Shown here: one piece after another, positions 46,090 to 54,325 of the stretch
How positions within the stretch are numbered: the stretch's first letter is position 1
Layout: each line of letters starts with the position of its first letter
DNA from: Paracoccus sp. (in: a-proteobacteria)
Lineage (GTDB): Bacteria > Pseudomonadota > Alphaproteobacteria > Rhodobacterales > Rhodobacteraceae
Length of the DNA: 54,325 bases
Direction of reading: 5' to 3'
NCBI RefSeq assembly: GCF_030604785.1
Contig: NZ_JAUVVF010000022.1
Location: forward strand, 1-54,325
Program-made: the position numbers and the translations under genes
Notes under the pieces: generated by a model
What the model was told of the DNA's origin: nothing
Database searches by the model: none
What the model saw: the letters and a program-made list of their open reading frames with translations, nothing else

Positions 46090-46884
46090 ATGAGCTATCT
46101 CAAGATCGATCACGCCGGAAAGACCTTCACCTCGGGCAGCCGGTCGAACGTCGTTCTTCAGGACGTGCGCCTCGACATCGCCAAGGGGGAGTTCGTCTCG
46201 GTCATCGGCCATTCCGGCTGCGGCAAGTCCACCCTCCTGAACATGATCGCGGGCCTCACCGAGACCACCTCGGGCGGCATCATCCTGGAAGGGCGAGAGG
46301 TGAACGCCCCCGGTCCCGACCGCGCCGTGGTCTTCCAGAACCACAGCCTGCTGCCTTGGCTCACCGTCTATGACAACGTGAAGATGGGCGTGCAGAAGGT
46401 CTTCGGCAGCACCAAGTCCAAGGCCGAGCGCCACGACTGGATCATGCAGAACCTCGATCTGGTGCAGATGGGCCACGCCGCCCAGAAGCGCCCGGCCGAG
46501 CTGTCCGGCGGCATGAAGCAGCGCGTCGGCATCGCCCGCGCCTTGGCGATGGAGCCGAAGATCCTGCTCCTCGACGAGCCCTTCGGCGCCCTCGACGCCC
46601 TGACCCGCGCCCACTTGCAGGACGCCGTGATGGAGATCCACGCCCGCCTCGGCAACACCATGATCATGATCACCCATGACGTGGACGAGGCCGTATTGCT
46701 GGCCGACCGCATCGTCATGCTGACCAACGGCCCCGCTGCCACCGTGGGCGAGGTGCTGGAGGTTCCCCTCGCGCGCCCCCGCGACCGCATCCGCCTCGCC
46801 AGCCACCCCGACTACGTGCGCGCCCGCGAGGCGGTGCTGCGCTTCCTTTACGAACGTCACCGCTTCGTCGAAGCGGCGGAGTAA
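46090..46884 (+). CDS. nrtC: nitrate ABC transporter, ATP-binding protein
   Basis: The 264-residue ATPase has Walker A GHSGCGKST, Q-loop VVFQNHSLLPWLTVYDNV, signature ELSGGMKQRVGIARALAMEP, Walker B ILLLDEPFGALDALTR and the switch His in MIMITHDVDEAVLLADR. It has one cassette and no C-terminal NrtA-like domain, so it corresponds to NrtD or to the ATPase half of cyanobacterial NrtC. GGAG lies before ATG 46090. It is followed by nirB after four bases. Confidence 0.93.
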   Translation: MSYLKIDHAGKTFTSGSRSNVVLQDVRLDIAKGEFVSVIGHSGCGKSTLLNMIAGLTETTSGGIILEGREVNAPGPDRAVVFQNHSLLPWLTVYDNVKMGVQKVFGSTKSKAERHDWIMQNLDLVQMGHAAQKRPAELSGGMKQRVGIARALAMEPKILLLDEPFGALDALTRAHLQDAVMEIHARLGNTMIMITHDVDEAVLLADRIVMLTNGPAATVGEVLEVPLARPRDRIRLASHPDYVRAREAVLRFLYERHRFVEAAE

Positions 46885-46888
46885 GCCC

Positions 46889-49318
46889 ATGACAAAGAAC
46901 CTCGTCGTCATCGGCGCGGGCATGGCCTCGGGCCGGATGCTGGAGCATCTGTTCGAGGCCGCCCCCGGCGCCTACACTGTCACCCTCTTCAACGCCGAGC
47001 CGCGCGGCAACTACAACCGCCTGATGCTCTCCCCGGTCCTGTCGGGCGAAAAGACCTACGAGCAGATCGTCACCCATGACGAGGCCTGGTATCAGGCCCA
47101 AGGCGTCACCACCCGTTTCGGCGAGGCCGTCACCGCCATCGACCGCGAGGCGCAGGTTGTCCACGGCAGGAACGGCGCGGTGCCCTACGACGCGCTGGTC
47201 ATCGCCACCGGCTCGGCCCCCTTCATCATCCCGGTCCCCGGCCACAAGCTGCCCGGAGTCGTCTCCTACCGCGATCTCGAGGACACCAACGCCATGATCG
47301 CCGCCTCCCGCCCCGGCGCGAAGGCGGTGGTCATCGGCGGCGGCCTTCTGGGCTTGGAAGCCGCCGCCGGCATGGCCGCCCGCGGCGCCGAGGTGACGGT
47401 GATCCACCTCATAGGCCACCTGATGGAGCGCCAGCTAGACCCCGCCGCCGGCTACCTGCTGCAAAAGGACCTCGAGAAACGCGGCATCCGCATCCACTGC
47501 AAGGGCGCCACGAAAGCCATCCTCGGCGAGGATCGCGTCGAAGCCGTGCTGCTGGAAGACGGCACCGTCTACCCCGCCGACCTCGTCTGCATGGCCGTCG
47601 GCATCCGCCCCGAGACGCGGCTGGCGAACGACGCCGGTCTTGAGGTCGCGCGTGGGATCACCGTGAACGACCAGCTTCAGACCTCCGACCCCGCGATCTA
47701 CGCGCTTGGCGAATGCACCGAGCATGACGGCCAGCTTTTCGGCCTCGTCGCCCCCCTCTACGATCAGGCCAAGGTCTTGGCCGCGACACTGGCGGGGCAA
47801 GAGTCTGCCTTCAAGCCCGTCCAGACCGCGACCAAGCTGAAGGTCACCGGCTGCGACCTCTTCAGCGCCGGCGACTTCGCGGACGCCCCCGGCCGCGAGG
47901 ACATCGTCTTCCGCGACCCCGGCCGCGGCATCTACAAGCGCCTGATCCTGGAAGGCGAGCGCCTGATCGGCGCCGTCATGTATGGCGACACGGCCGACGG
48001 CGCGTGGTTCTTCGACAAGATCCGCTCGGGCGCCGACGTGACCGCGGACCGCGACACCCTCATCTTCGGCCCCGCCTTTGCCGGAGGTGCCCAGGCGGAC
48101 CCTCTGGCAGCCGTTGCAGCCTTGCCGCCTGAGGCGGAGATCTGCGGCTGCAACGGCGTGTGCAAGGGACAGATCACCCGCGCCATCGAGGGCGGCGCCA
48201 CCACCCTCGACGCCGTGCGCGGCCTGACCAAGGCCAGCGCCTCCTGCGGGACCTGCACCGGGCTGGTCGAGCAGGTCATGGCCCTGACCTTGGGCGACGG
48301 CTTCGCGGCCAACGCCAACCCGCCCATGTGCAAATGCACCAACCACACGCATGAGGACGTGCGCCGCCTCATCAAGTCGATGGGCCTCAAGTCCATCCCG
48401 GCGGTCATGCAGGAGCTGGGCTGGCGCAGCACCGGCGGCTGCGCCTCCTGCCGCCCGGCGCTGAACTACTACCTGCTTGCCGACTGGCCGCTGGACTACC
48501 GCGACGACCGCCAGAGCCGGTTTGTGAACGAGCGCAACCACGCCAACATCCAGAAGGACGGCACCTACTCCGTCGTCCCGCGCATGTGGGGCGGCGTCAC
48601 CACCCCGGCCGAGCTGCGCGCGATCGCGGATGCCGCCGACCGCTACAACGTGCCCATGGTCAAGGTCACCGGCGGCCAGCGCATCGACCTGCTGGGCGTG
48701 CGGAAAGAGGACCTGCCCGCCATCTGGTCAGACCTGAACGAGGCCGGCATGGTCTCGGGCCATGCCTATGCCAAGGGCCTGCGCACGGTGAAGACCTGCG
48801 TCGGCCAGCAGTTCTGCCGCTTCGGCACGCAGGATTCGACTGGCCTCGGCATCCGCCTCGAAAAGCTGCTCTGGGGCTCCTGGACCCCGGCCAAGGTCAA
48901 GCTGGGCGTCTCGGGCTGCCCCCGCAACTGCGCCGAGGCAACCTGCAAGGACATCGGCATCGTCTGCGTGGACAGCGGCTTCCAAATTTCGGTCGCCGGC
49001 GCCGCCGGCATGGACGTGCGCGAGACGGTGCCCCTGCTGACCGTCGCCACCGAAGACGAGGTCTGCGAGGTCACCGCCGCCTTCGTCCAGCTCTACCGCG
49101 AGAACGCCCGCTACCTGCACCGCATTTACAAATGGGTGGACAAGGTCGGCCTCGACTGGTGCCGCGAGCAGGTGGCGGACCCCGCCACCCGCGCGGCGCT
49201 CTACGACCGCTTCATGCTGAGCCAGTCGGTCTACCAGGCCGATCCCTGGGCCGACCACGCCGCCCGCCCGGCGGAATGGTCCCCCGTCGCCGACCTGACC
49301 CTGAGGGCCGCCGAATGA
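46889..49318 (+). CDS. nirB: assimilatory nitrite reductase [NAD(P)H], large subunit
   Basis: The 809-residue enzyme reduces nitrite to ammonia with six electrons. Order of parts: FAD domain (LVVIGAGMASGRMLEHL at the start), NAD domain (VVIGGGLLGLEAAAGMAARG), a BFD-like [2Fe-2S] region (CGCNGVCKGQ and CGTCTG), a second Cys cluster (CKCTNHTHEDVRR, GGCASCRPAL), then the sirohaem/4Fe-4S region. In that last region C637, C643, C677 and C681 (TCVGQQFC and SGCPRNC) bind the cluster and haem. It is called nasB in Paracoccus. The stop overlaps nirD (ATGA). Confidence 0.96.
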   Translation: MTKNLVVIGAGMASGRMLEHLFEAAPGAYTVTLFNAEPRGNYNRLMLSPVLSGEKTYEQIVTHDEAWYQAQGVTTRFGEAVTAIDREAQVVHGRNGAVPYDALVIATGSAPFIIPVPGHKLPGVVSYRDLEDTNAMIAASRPGAKAVVIGGGLLGLEAAAGMAARGAEVTVIHLIGHLMERQLDPAAGYLLQKDLEKRGIRIHCKGATKAILGEDRVEAVLLEDGTVYPADLVCMAVGIRPETRLANDAGLEVARGITVNDQLQTSDPAIYALGECTEHDGQLFGLVAPLYDQAKVLAATLAGQESAFKPVQTATKLKVTGCDLFSAGDFADAPGREDIVFRDPGRGIYKRLILEGERLIGAVMYGDTADGAWFFDKIRSGADVTADRDTLIFGPAFAGGAQADPLAAVAALPPEAEICGCNGVCKGQITRAIEGGATTLDAVRGLTKASASCGTCTGLVEQVMALTLGDGFAANANPPMCKCTNHTHEDVRRLIKSMGLKSIPAVMQELGWRSTGGCASCRPALNYYLLADWPLDYRDDRQSRFVNERNHANIQKDGTYSVVPRMWGGVTTPAELRAIADAADRYNVPMVKVTGGQRIDLLGVRKEDLPAIWSDLNEAGMVSGHAYAKGLRTVKTCVGQQFCRFGTQDSTGLGIRLEKLLWGSWTPAKVKLGVSGCPRNCAEATCKDIGIVCVDSGFQISVAGAAGMDVRETVPLLTVATEDEVCEVTAAFVQLYRENARYLHRIYKWVDKVGLDWCREQVADPATRAALYDRFMLSQSVYQADPWADHAARPAEWSPVADLTLRAAE

Positions 49319-49644
49319 ACCTCATCGACATCGCCGCACTCCACGACATCCCGCGCGAAGGCGCCCGCGTCGTCCGCACCGCCCAGGGCTGCGTCGCCAT
49401 CTTCCGCACCGCCACGGATCAGGTCTTCGCCCTCGACGACCGCTGCCCCCACAAGGGCGGCCCCCTGTCCGAGGGCATCGTCCACGGCACCTCCGTCACC
49501 TGCCCCCTGCACAACTGGGTCTTCGACATGGCCACAGGCGAGGCCCAGGGCGCAGACGAGGGCCGCGTGGCCACCTACGCGGTGCAGGTCAAGAACGGCC
49601 GCATCCTTCTAGACGCCGCCTTCTTGTCGCGCAGGGCGGCATGA
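49315..49644 (+). CDS. nirD: nitrite reductase small subunit (Rieske-type)
   Basis: The 109-residue protein has a Rieske [2Fe-2S] site: C-P-H in DDRCPHKGGPLSEG and C-P-L-H in VTCPLHNWVFDMATG, with both Cys-x-His pairs intact. Many NirD proteins have lost these ligands; this one keeps them, like NasG of Paracoccus. It would pass electrons to NirB or NasC. Four-base ATGA overlaps join it to nirB and to nasC. Confidence 0.93.
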   Translation: MNLIDIAALHDIPREGARVVRTAQGCVAIFRTATDQVFALDDRCPHKGGPLSEGIVHGTSVTCPLHNWVFDMATGEAQGADEGRVATYAVQVKNGRILLDAAFLSRRAA

Positions 49645-52226
49645 CGGTCCGCACGACCTGCCCCTATTGCGGCGTCGGCTGCGGCGTCCTCGCGAGCCCG
49701 GACGGGCAGGGGGGGCTGACGATCAAGGGCGACCCCGACCACCCCGCGAACCGCGGCCGCCTCTGCGTCAAGGGCGCAGCCCTGGGCGAGACCGTCAGCA
49801 CGGCAGGCCGCCTTCTGACCCCCCGCATCCACGGGGCCAAGGCCTCGTGGAGCACCGCCCTCGACTTCATCGCCGACCGCTTCACCGACGCTGTGACCCA
49901 GCACGGGCCGGACAGCGTCGCCCTCTACGTCTCGGGCCAGCTGCTGACCGAGGACTACTACGTCGCCAACAAGCTGATGAAGGGCTTCATCGGCAGCGCC
50001 AACATCGACACAAACTCCCGCCTCTGCATGGCCTCCTCGGTGGCCGGCCACCGCCGCGCCTTCGGGACCGACACCGTCCCCGGCCTCTACGAGGACCTGG
50101 AACTGGCCGATCTGGTGGTGCTGACCGGCTCGAACCTCGCCTGGTGCCACCCGGTCCTGCACCAGCGCCTGCTGGCCGCGCGCGCCGCCCGGCCGCAGAT
50201 GAAGATCGTCGTCATCGACCCTCGCCGCACCGCCACCTGCGAGGATGCGGACCTGCACCTGCCCCTCGCCCCCGGCGCGGACGGGCACCTGTTCAACCTG
50301 CTGCTCTGCCACCTCCACGACACCGCCCGCACCAGCGCCGCCTTCCTGCCGCATGTCACCGGCTTCGACGCCGCGCTGACCGCCGCCCGCGCCAGCCGCC
50401 CCGAGGATACGGGCCTGCCGCCCGACCCCCTGCGGCACTTCCTGGACCTCTGGGCGCAGACCGAAAAAACCGTCACCGTCTACTCCCAAGGCATCAACCA
50501 GAGCGACAGCGGCACCGACAAGGTCAACGCCATCCTCAACTGCCACCTCGCCACCGGCCGCATCGGCCGCCCCGGCATGGGCCCCTTCAGCGTCACCGGC
50601 CAGCCCAACGCGATGGGCGGGCGCGAGGTCGGCGGCCTCGCCAACATGCTCGCCTGCCACCTCGAGCTGGAGAACCCCGCCCACCGCGCCGCCGTGGGCG
50701 CGTTCTGGAACGCCCCCCGCATGGCGAGCCGCCCTGGCCTCAAGGCCGTGGATATGTTCCGCGCGGTCGAGGATGGCCGCATCAAGGCGCTCTGGATCAT
50801 CCACACCAATCCCGCCGTCACCATGCCCGAGGCCGACCGTGTGTCCCGCGCCATCGCCGCCTGCGACTTCGTTTCGGTCAGCGACATCCGCGCCGATACC
50901 GACACGGCCCGCCTGGCCCATGTCCTGCTGCCCTCGGCCGCATGGGGCGAAAAGGACGGCACGGTCACGAATTCCGAGCGCATGATAAGCCGCCAGCGGG
51001 CGGCCCTGACCGCACCGGGTCAGGCGCAGCCCGATTGGTGGCAGATCGCGCAGGTCGCGCAGCGGATGGGCTTTCAGGGTTTCGACTGGGCCAGCCCGGG
51101 GCAGATCTTCGCGGAACATGCCGCCCTGTCGGGTATCGCGGGCGGGCTGGGCAGCGATTTCGACATCTCGGATCTGGCATCGCACGATTACGACGCGCTG
51201 TCGCCGGTGCTCTGGCCGCAAGGCCCCACGCAGCGCGGCGGGCGCTTTTTCGGATCGGGCCGCTTTCACACCCCGGACGGGCGGGCGCGGCTGGTCCCGG
51301 TGGCGGCCGCCCTGCCAGCGCGCCGTCCCGACAGGCTGACCCTGAACACGGGCCGCACCCGCGACCAGTGGCACACGATGACGCGGACCGGTCTGTCGCC
51401 GCGCCTGTCCCGCCATCTGGCCGAGCCCTATCTGGAAATCCACCCCGAGGACATGGCCCGACTGGGCCTGATGCCTGCCGGACTGGTCGAGGCGAAGACC
51501 GACGCCGGTTGCGCGATCCTACGGGTCTTGCCCTCGGACGCGGTCGCAATCGGCCATCCTTTTGCGCCGATCCACTGGAGCGGGCAGACATCCTCGGCGG
51601 GCCGGATCGACGCGCTGGTCGAGGCGCGGACCGACCCGGTTTCGGGCCAGCCCGCCAGCAAGTCGATGCAGGTCGAGCTGCGTCCCTTTGCGGCGTCGTG
51701 GTTCGGCTATTGCGTGACGCGCCGGGATGTCGTGCCGGATTGCGATTACTGGGCCAGCGCCGCGATCCCGGGCGGGCGGCAGATCGAGATGGCCGGCGCC
51801 GCGATTCCGACGGACTGGTCGGCCCGGTTTCGCAACTGGTTCGGCGCGACCCCCGACATGACCCTGGTCGATCCCGCGCGCGGCCTGTTCCGCGCCGCGC
51901 TGTCGGACGAAGGCGGGCTGGTCGCCGCCCTGTTCGTATCGGATCAGCCGGTCCGCCTGTCGCGGGCGCATCTGGGCGACAGCCTGACCCGCCCCGACCC
52001 CGCGATTCTGGCGGGGCATCCGGGCGAGACGACCCCCGATCAGGGCGCGATTCTCTGCGCCTGTTTCGAGATCGGCGTGAACACGATCATGCGCGCCATC
52101 GCCCGCGAGGGCCTGCAGAATGTCGAGGCCATCGGCGTAGCCCTCGGCGCGGGAACGAATTGCGGTTCCTGCCGGCCGGAACTGCGCGCACTCCTGGCCC
52201 GGTCCCTTCCCGTTGCGGCCGAGTAG
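49641..52226 (+). CDS. nasC: assimilatory nitrate reductase, catalytic subunit
   Basis: The 861-residue molybdenum enzyme reduces nitrate to nitrite. The N-terminal [4Fe-4S] ligands are C7, C10, C14 and C42 ([14 protein letters not shown]). The Mo ligand is C129 in [12 protein letters not shown]. Other bis-MGD blocks are [37 protein letters not shown] and [19 protein letters not shown]. The C-terminal 60 residues form a BFD-like [2Fe-2S] domain ([19 protein letters not shown]), as in NasA/NasC types that take electrons from a ferredoxin or NasG. It has no signal peptide. It is the last gene of the operon. Confidence 0.96.
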   Translation: MTVRTTCPYCGVGCGVLASPDGQGGLTIKGDPDHPANRGRLCVKGAALGETVSTAGRLLTPRIHGAKASWSTALDFIADRFTDAVTQHGPDSVALYVSGQLLTEDYYVANKLMKGFIGSANIDTNSRLCMASSVAGHRRAFGTDTVPGLYEDLELADLVVLTGSNLAWCHPVLHQRLLAARAARPQMKIVVIDPRRTATCEDADLHLPLAPGADGHLFNLLLCHLHDTARTSAAFLPHVTGFDAALTAARASRPEDTGLPPDPLRHFLDLWAQTEKTVTVYSQGINQSDSGTDKVNAILNCHLATGRIGRPGMGPFSVTGQPNAMGGREVGGLANMLACHLELENPAHRAAVGAFWNAPRMASRPGLKAVDMFRAVEDGRIKALWIIHTNPAVTMPEADRVSRAIAACDFVSVSDIRADTDTARLAHVLLPSAAWGEKDGTVTNSERMISRQRAALTAPGQAQPDWWQIAQVAQRMGFQGFDWASPGQIFAEHAALSGIAGGLGSDFDISDLASHDYDALSPVLWPQGPTQRGGRFFGSGRFHTPDGRARLVPVAAALPARRPDRLTLNTGRTRDQWHTMTRTGLSPRLSRHLAEPYLEIHPEDMARLGLMPAGLVEAKTDAGCAILRVLPSDAVAIGHPFAPIHWSGQTSSAGRIDALVEARTDPVSGQPASKSMQVELRPFAASWFGYCVTRRDVVPDCDYWASAAIPGGRQIEMAGAAIPTDWSARFRNWFGATPDMTLVDPARGLFRAALSDEGGLVAALFVSDQPVRLSRAHLGDSLTRPDPAILAGHPGETTPDQGAILCACFEIGVNTIMRAIAREGLQNVEAIGVALGAGTNCGSCRPELRALLARSLPVAAE

Positions 52227-52273
52227 CGGTTTGCGCTTTTCTCAGCCCGGGCGATGGGGTATGCGGCAGGCGT

Positions 52274-52350
<77 letters not shown>

Positions 52351-52391
52351 TGACTTAGGGGTCTTCCCTAGTCTCCGTCTTACAGGTCATT

Positions 52392-52960
52392 TTACAGAGA
52401 CGTTCGCTTTTCGGCCTTCCGCAGCTTCTCGGCGAGGCTGTCGGACATGGCGGGCGACAGGGCCAAATAGCGCTCGATGACCTCCGAAGCTTGTTTGAGA
52501 GACCAGCCCATATGGGTGGCGATCTCCTTCAGCTCTGCCCCAGCCTCAAGCAGCCGGGTCGCAGCGGTCCGCGTGCATCGTAGAGCCTCAGCTCACGCCG
52601 CAATTTCAGGCTGTCACGCCACTGGCTGACGGCGTCGCCAAGGTAGTTTTCGTGCTGGTAGGGAATCCCGCGCTTGTTCACGATGAGCCGCGCCTGATCG
52701 GCGGGCGTGGCGTCGATCAGCACAGCGAAGCCAGCCGTTTGCGCTTCTGCGTCCAGATCACGACCTGCCGGCCGTGAGGGAGTCGGTGGATGTGCTCGCT
52801 GGACAGCAACGGCAGATCGCCGGGCCGCCGCCCCGTCTCAAGCGCAATGGCCAGGATGCGCAAAACATGGGCAGGCGCTCCCTTGTGGACGCCCCCTATC
52901 TCATCGGGCAGCCAGAAGATCTCGGCGCGGTTCGATGGCGGGCACCGATATCGCCCGCAA
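52392..52960 (-). pseudogene. tyrosine recombinase (phage-type integrase), frameshifted and 5'-truncated
   Basis: Three minus-strand pieces join into one integrase catalytic domain. Piece 1 has NRAEIFWLPDEIGG and ALETGRRPGDLPLL, with catalytic Arg I. Piece 2 has VLIDATPADQARLIVNKRG and ends LRLYDARG. Piece 3 has TAATRLLEAGAELKEIATHM and the nucleophile Tyr in VIERYLAL. One-base losses near 52735 and near 52566 break the frame, the second inside the DARG-TAATR motif. The usual His of the H-x-x-R box is Tyr here. The N-terminal DNA-binding domain is missing. The 3' end points at the tRNA gene 41 bases away, the normal layout for a tRNA-integrated element. Confidence 0.85.
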
Positions 52961-53692
52961 GCGCGTCCTGGAGGCGGTGTTCATCGCCTCCGGTATCCCG
53001 TCGCCCTCGGCCCCCTGTGCCCGCAGCCACGAAACAGCCGCGTCGCTCGGGGTCAGAAGCTCTGACAGGTCACGGATATCCTCAGGCAGCGGGTCTCGTC
53101 GCGCAAACCCGCGATCAAGCAACTTCTCGACCCACGAGATGTTGCCTTGGTTCAGCCGGGCAGCCGCGTCGAACGAGTCCGGGTGGATCGTTAGCTTCGG
53201 CCCCTTGAGTGTCTTTAACCAAGGAGCGAGCCGGTTCATATTCAGAGGCAGAAACCCCTGCTGAACGCGCCACAGGTTCATGACAAGGATGAACGAGATG
53301 GCATCCCGAGAAATGCCTTCGTTCAAAAGCACAACCTGATCAGGATTGATCGTGTGACCGATGCGCGCAAAGAAATCCTGCACGACGCAACCGTTTCTTA
53401 GCGTGGACTTGCTAAAAAGTACGGGCTGAAAGTCAATATTGGGGGCATTGTATTTTCTCAGGATGCGCTCGTAGCGAGGGATTGGCGGTCGCTGACTGAT
53501 ATTGATGGCGCCAGATTTTATGCGCTGCTGAATGGCGCTTTCCATGTGCCCGTGGGGCGGGCGGACATAAGCGACAACTGATATTTCCTGATGCGGCACA
53601 AGCGAGAGGAAGTCCTTGAAGGCTGCATGGCTCAGGTTGTCAAAGCCTTCTGCGGAAACGATGACGTCCTGTGCCGCATTGTCAGCCAGAGA
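52901..53692 (-). pseudogene. sulfotransferase-like protein fragment, both ends lost
   Basis: The frame is open from a TAG at 53693-53695 down to 52901 (263 residues). It begins in mid-protein with NAAQDVIVSAEGFDNLSHAAF and continues EISVVAYVRPPHGHMESAIQQ, then PRYERILRKY, VVQDFFARIGH and LLNEGISRDAISFILV. These resemble the middle and end of the sulfotransferase-like proteins whose N-terminus has a H-x-G-x-H-K-T-G-T-T motif; that part is missing. The last 20 or so residues are read across the integrase remnant. It is richer in A+T than the flanks, a sign of transfer. If translated, it could start at ATG 53599. Confidence 0.6.
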
Positions 53693-53695
53693 CTA

Positions 53696-53914
53696 GCTTC
53701 ACGAAAGGAGTTCAAGGAGGCGATAGCGCGATTGCTGAAAGGTGCCACGGATCATCGCATTGCTCTTATGTGCGCCGAGAAGGAGCCACTTGATTGCCAT
53801 CGTACTATTTTGGTGTCTCAAGAGCTCTTGAAGGCTGGATGTGAGGTCCAACACATTCATCAAGATGGCTCGCTCGAGACACACATGGAGGCGGCAGCGG
53901 CTGGAACGCGCTGA
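53696..53914 (+). pseudogene. DUF488 protein, C-terminal fragment
   Basis: The 72 residues starting ASRKEFKEAIARLLKG contain the DUF488 hallmark RIALMCAEKEPLDCHRTILV with its conserved Cys and CHR, then CEVQHIHQDGSLETH. Full DUF488 proteins (about 150-180 residues) begin with a TIGHS motif, which is absent. The frame is open further upstream but there only mirrors the sulfotransferase fragment on the other strand. The break between the two fragments lies at about 53693-53700. Confidence 0.75.
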
Positions 53915-54116
53915 CGTCGCCACGCTCAGCGATCTGGCCGCCGACGAGGGCCTCTCCGATCGCTATGTCAGTCGCATCCTGCGGCTTGCGTGGCTGGCGC
54001 CCGAGGTGCTCGAGCGGCTGGTTGTCCACCGCGAGCCCAGCACGATCAGCATCTACGACCTGTGCTTCGTGGCGTCCCTGCCGTGGGAAGAGCAGCCGGG
54101 GCGGGTGTTCGACTGA
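53886..54116 (+). pseudogene. recombinase-associated C-terminal fragment (YVSRILRL type)
   Basis: The 76 residues from WRRQRLERADVATL include LAADEGLSDRYVSRILRLAW, LAPEVLERLVVHREPS and a tail with LPWEEQPG. This ending is common in alphaproteobacterial phage and serine-recombinase-linked proteins, where a helix-turn-helix like this follows a W-R-x-x-L motif. No recombinase catalytic domain precedes it. It overlaps the end of the DUF488 fragment in another frame, which marks a second junction near 53886. Confidence 0.6.
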
Positions 54117-54119
54117 GCC

Positions 54120-54325
54120 TCAGTGAAAGCTCGCCCGATACGACGTCGCCGTCAGCGAGACATGGGCATCGAGCGGCGGGCGCAGTTCGAACGCCTTGGG
54201 CTCGCGTGAGAAGTTCCAGAGCCGGAACAGACGCCATTCCGACCTGCGCTCCTCGGCCACGGCCAGTTCGTTGCGGGTGATGTGGAAGGGCGTGCGCTCC
54301 CATCCGTTCGTCGTCTTGACCTCGA
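54120..54325 (-). CDS. DUF3883 domain protein, C-terminal part (5' end outside window)
   Basis: The minus-strand frame is open from the window edge to TGA at 54122-54120 and gives 67 residues. It begins EVKTTNGWERTPFHITRNEL and continues with AEERRSEWRLFRLWNF and FELRPPLDAHVSLTATSYRA. This is the C-terminal end of DUF3883 (NOV-C). E-V-K fits the E-x-K half of a restriction-nuclease-like active site. DUF3883 is found in large proteins with helicase or ATPase parts and often in defence islands. Its stop is four bases from the stop of the recombinase fragment. Confidence 0.8.
   Translation of the reverse strand, partial: EVKTTNGWERTPFHITRNELAVAEERRSEWRLFRLWNFSREPKAFELRPPLDAHVSLTATSYRASFH

Overview
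The window is GC-rich (about two thirds G+C in the genes I read) and carries a gene set and an intergenic repeat typical of Rhodobacteraceae. Paracoccus or a close relative is my best guess, inferred from gene content and not from a marker gene. Almost all of it is ordinary chromosomal metabolism in tightly packed operons with ATGA/TGATG stop-start overlaps. The last 2 kb, beyond a tRNA-Pro gene, is a scar of gene fragments at the edge of an integrated element.

Layout. 1-2.7 kb: the 3' end of a phospholipase-D-family gene, a 45-residue protein, a ribbon-helix-helix regulator with a palindromic operator at its start, and a PHB-depolymerase-type esterase. 2.9-8.2 kb: membrane PQQ glucose-type dehydrogenase, an NAD(P)-binding protein, a sodium:solute symporter and a divergent one-helix protein. 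8.7-20.5 kb: a myo-inositol locus. Minus-strand genes iolG, periplasmic binding protein, permease, ATPase, a second Gfo/Idh/MocA dehydrogenase, iolC fused to DUF2090, iolD, iolE and iolB read away from a divergent LacI-type repressor across two perfect TGCACGCGCGTGCA operators. 20.6-23.4 kb: a stress trio (DUF892 protein, manganese catalase, tail-anchored protein) and a DUF1612-like protein. 23.5-25.7 kb: creatinase with a divergent LysR regulator. 25.7-36.3 kb: a five-step histidine degradation regulon (hutC-hutF divergent from hutI-hutH-hutG-hutU) that runs on into a TRAP transporter. 36.4-37.5 kb: a HisKA_2 sensor kinase. 37.5-41.3 kb: nrdHIEF, class Ib ribonucleotide reductase. 41.9-52.2 kb: assimilatory nitrate/nitrite reduction (nasT, nasS, nrtABC-type transporter, nirB, nirD, nasC). 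52.27-52.35 kb: tRNA-Pro(UGG). 52.4-54.3 kb: a frameshifted tyrosine integrase, truncated sulfotransferase-like, DUF488 and recombinase-tail fragments, then the 3' end of a DUF3883 gene leaving the window.

Three regulatory signals stand out. (1) The leader of the nitrate operon contains two small hairpins with hexaloops that both have A at position 1 and G at position 4, followed by an intrinsic terminator with six Ts. This is the form expected of an RNA target for the ANTAR protein NasT, encoded just upstream and held by the sensor NasS. (2) GGAAC-N16-GGTT, which resembles an EcfG general-stress promoter, occurs directly upstream of gcd, the symporter and the DUF892/catalase trio. (3) A 28-bp sequence, 27/28 identical between two copies and each with a GC hairpin beside it, sits 11-14 bases before the start codons of iolD and nrdF inside operons.

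I found no CRISPR array, no intact insertion sequence and no rRNA. I did not find a clearly new multi-gene system. The least explained material is the fragment mosaic after the tRNA and the DUF3883 gene at the right edge. All calls come from reading the sequence; no searches were run.
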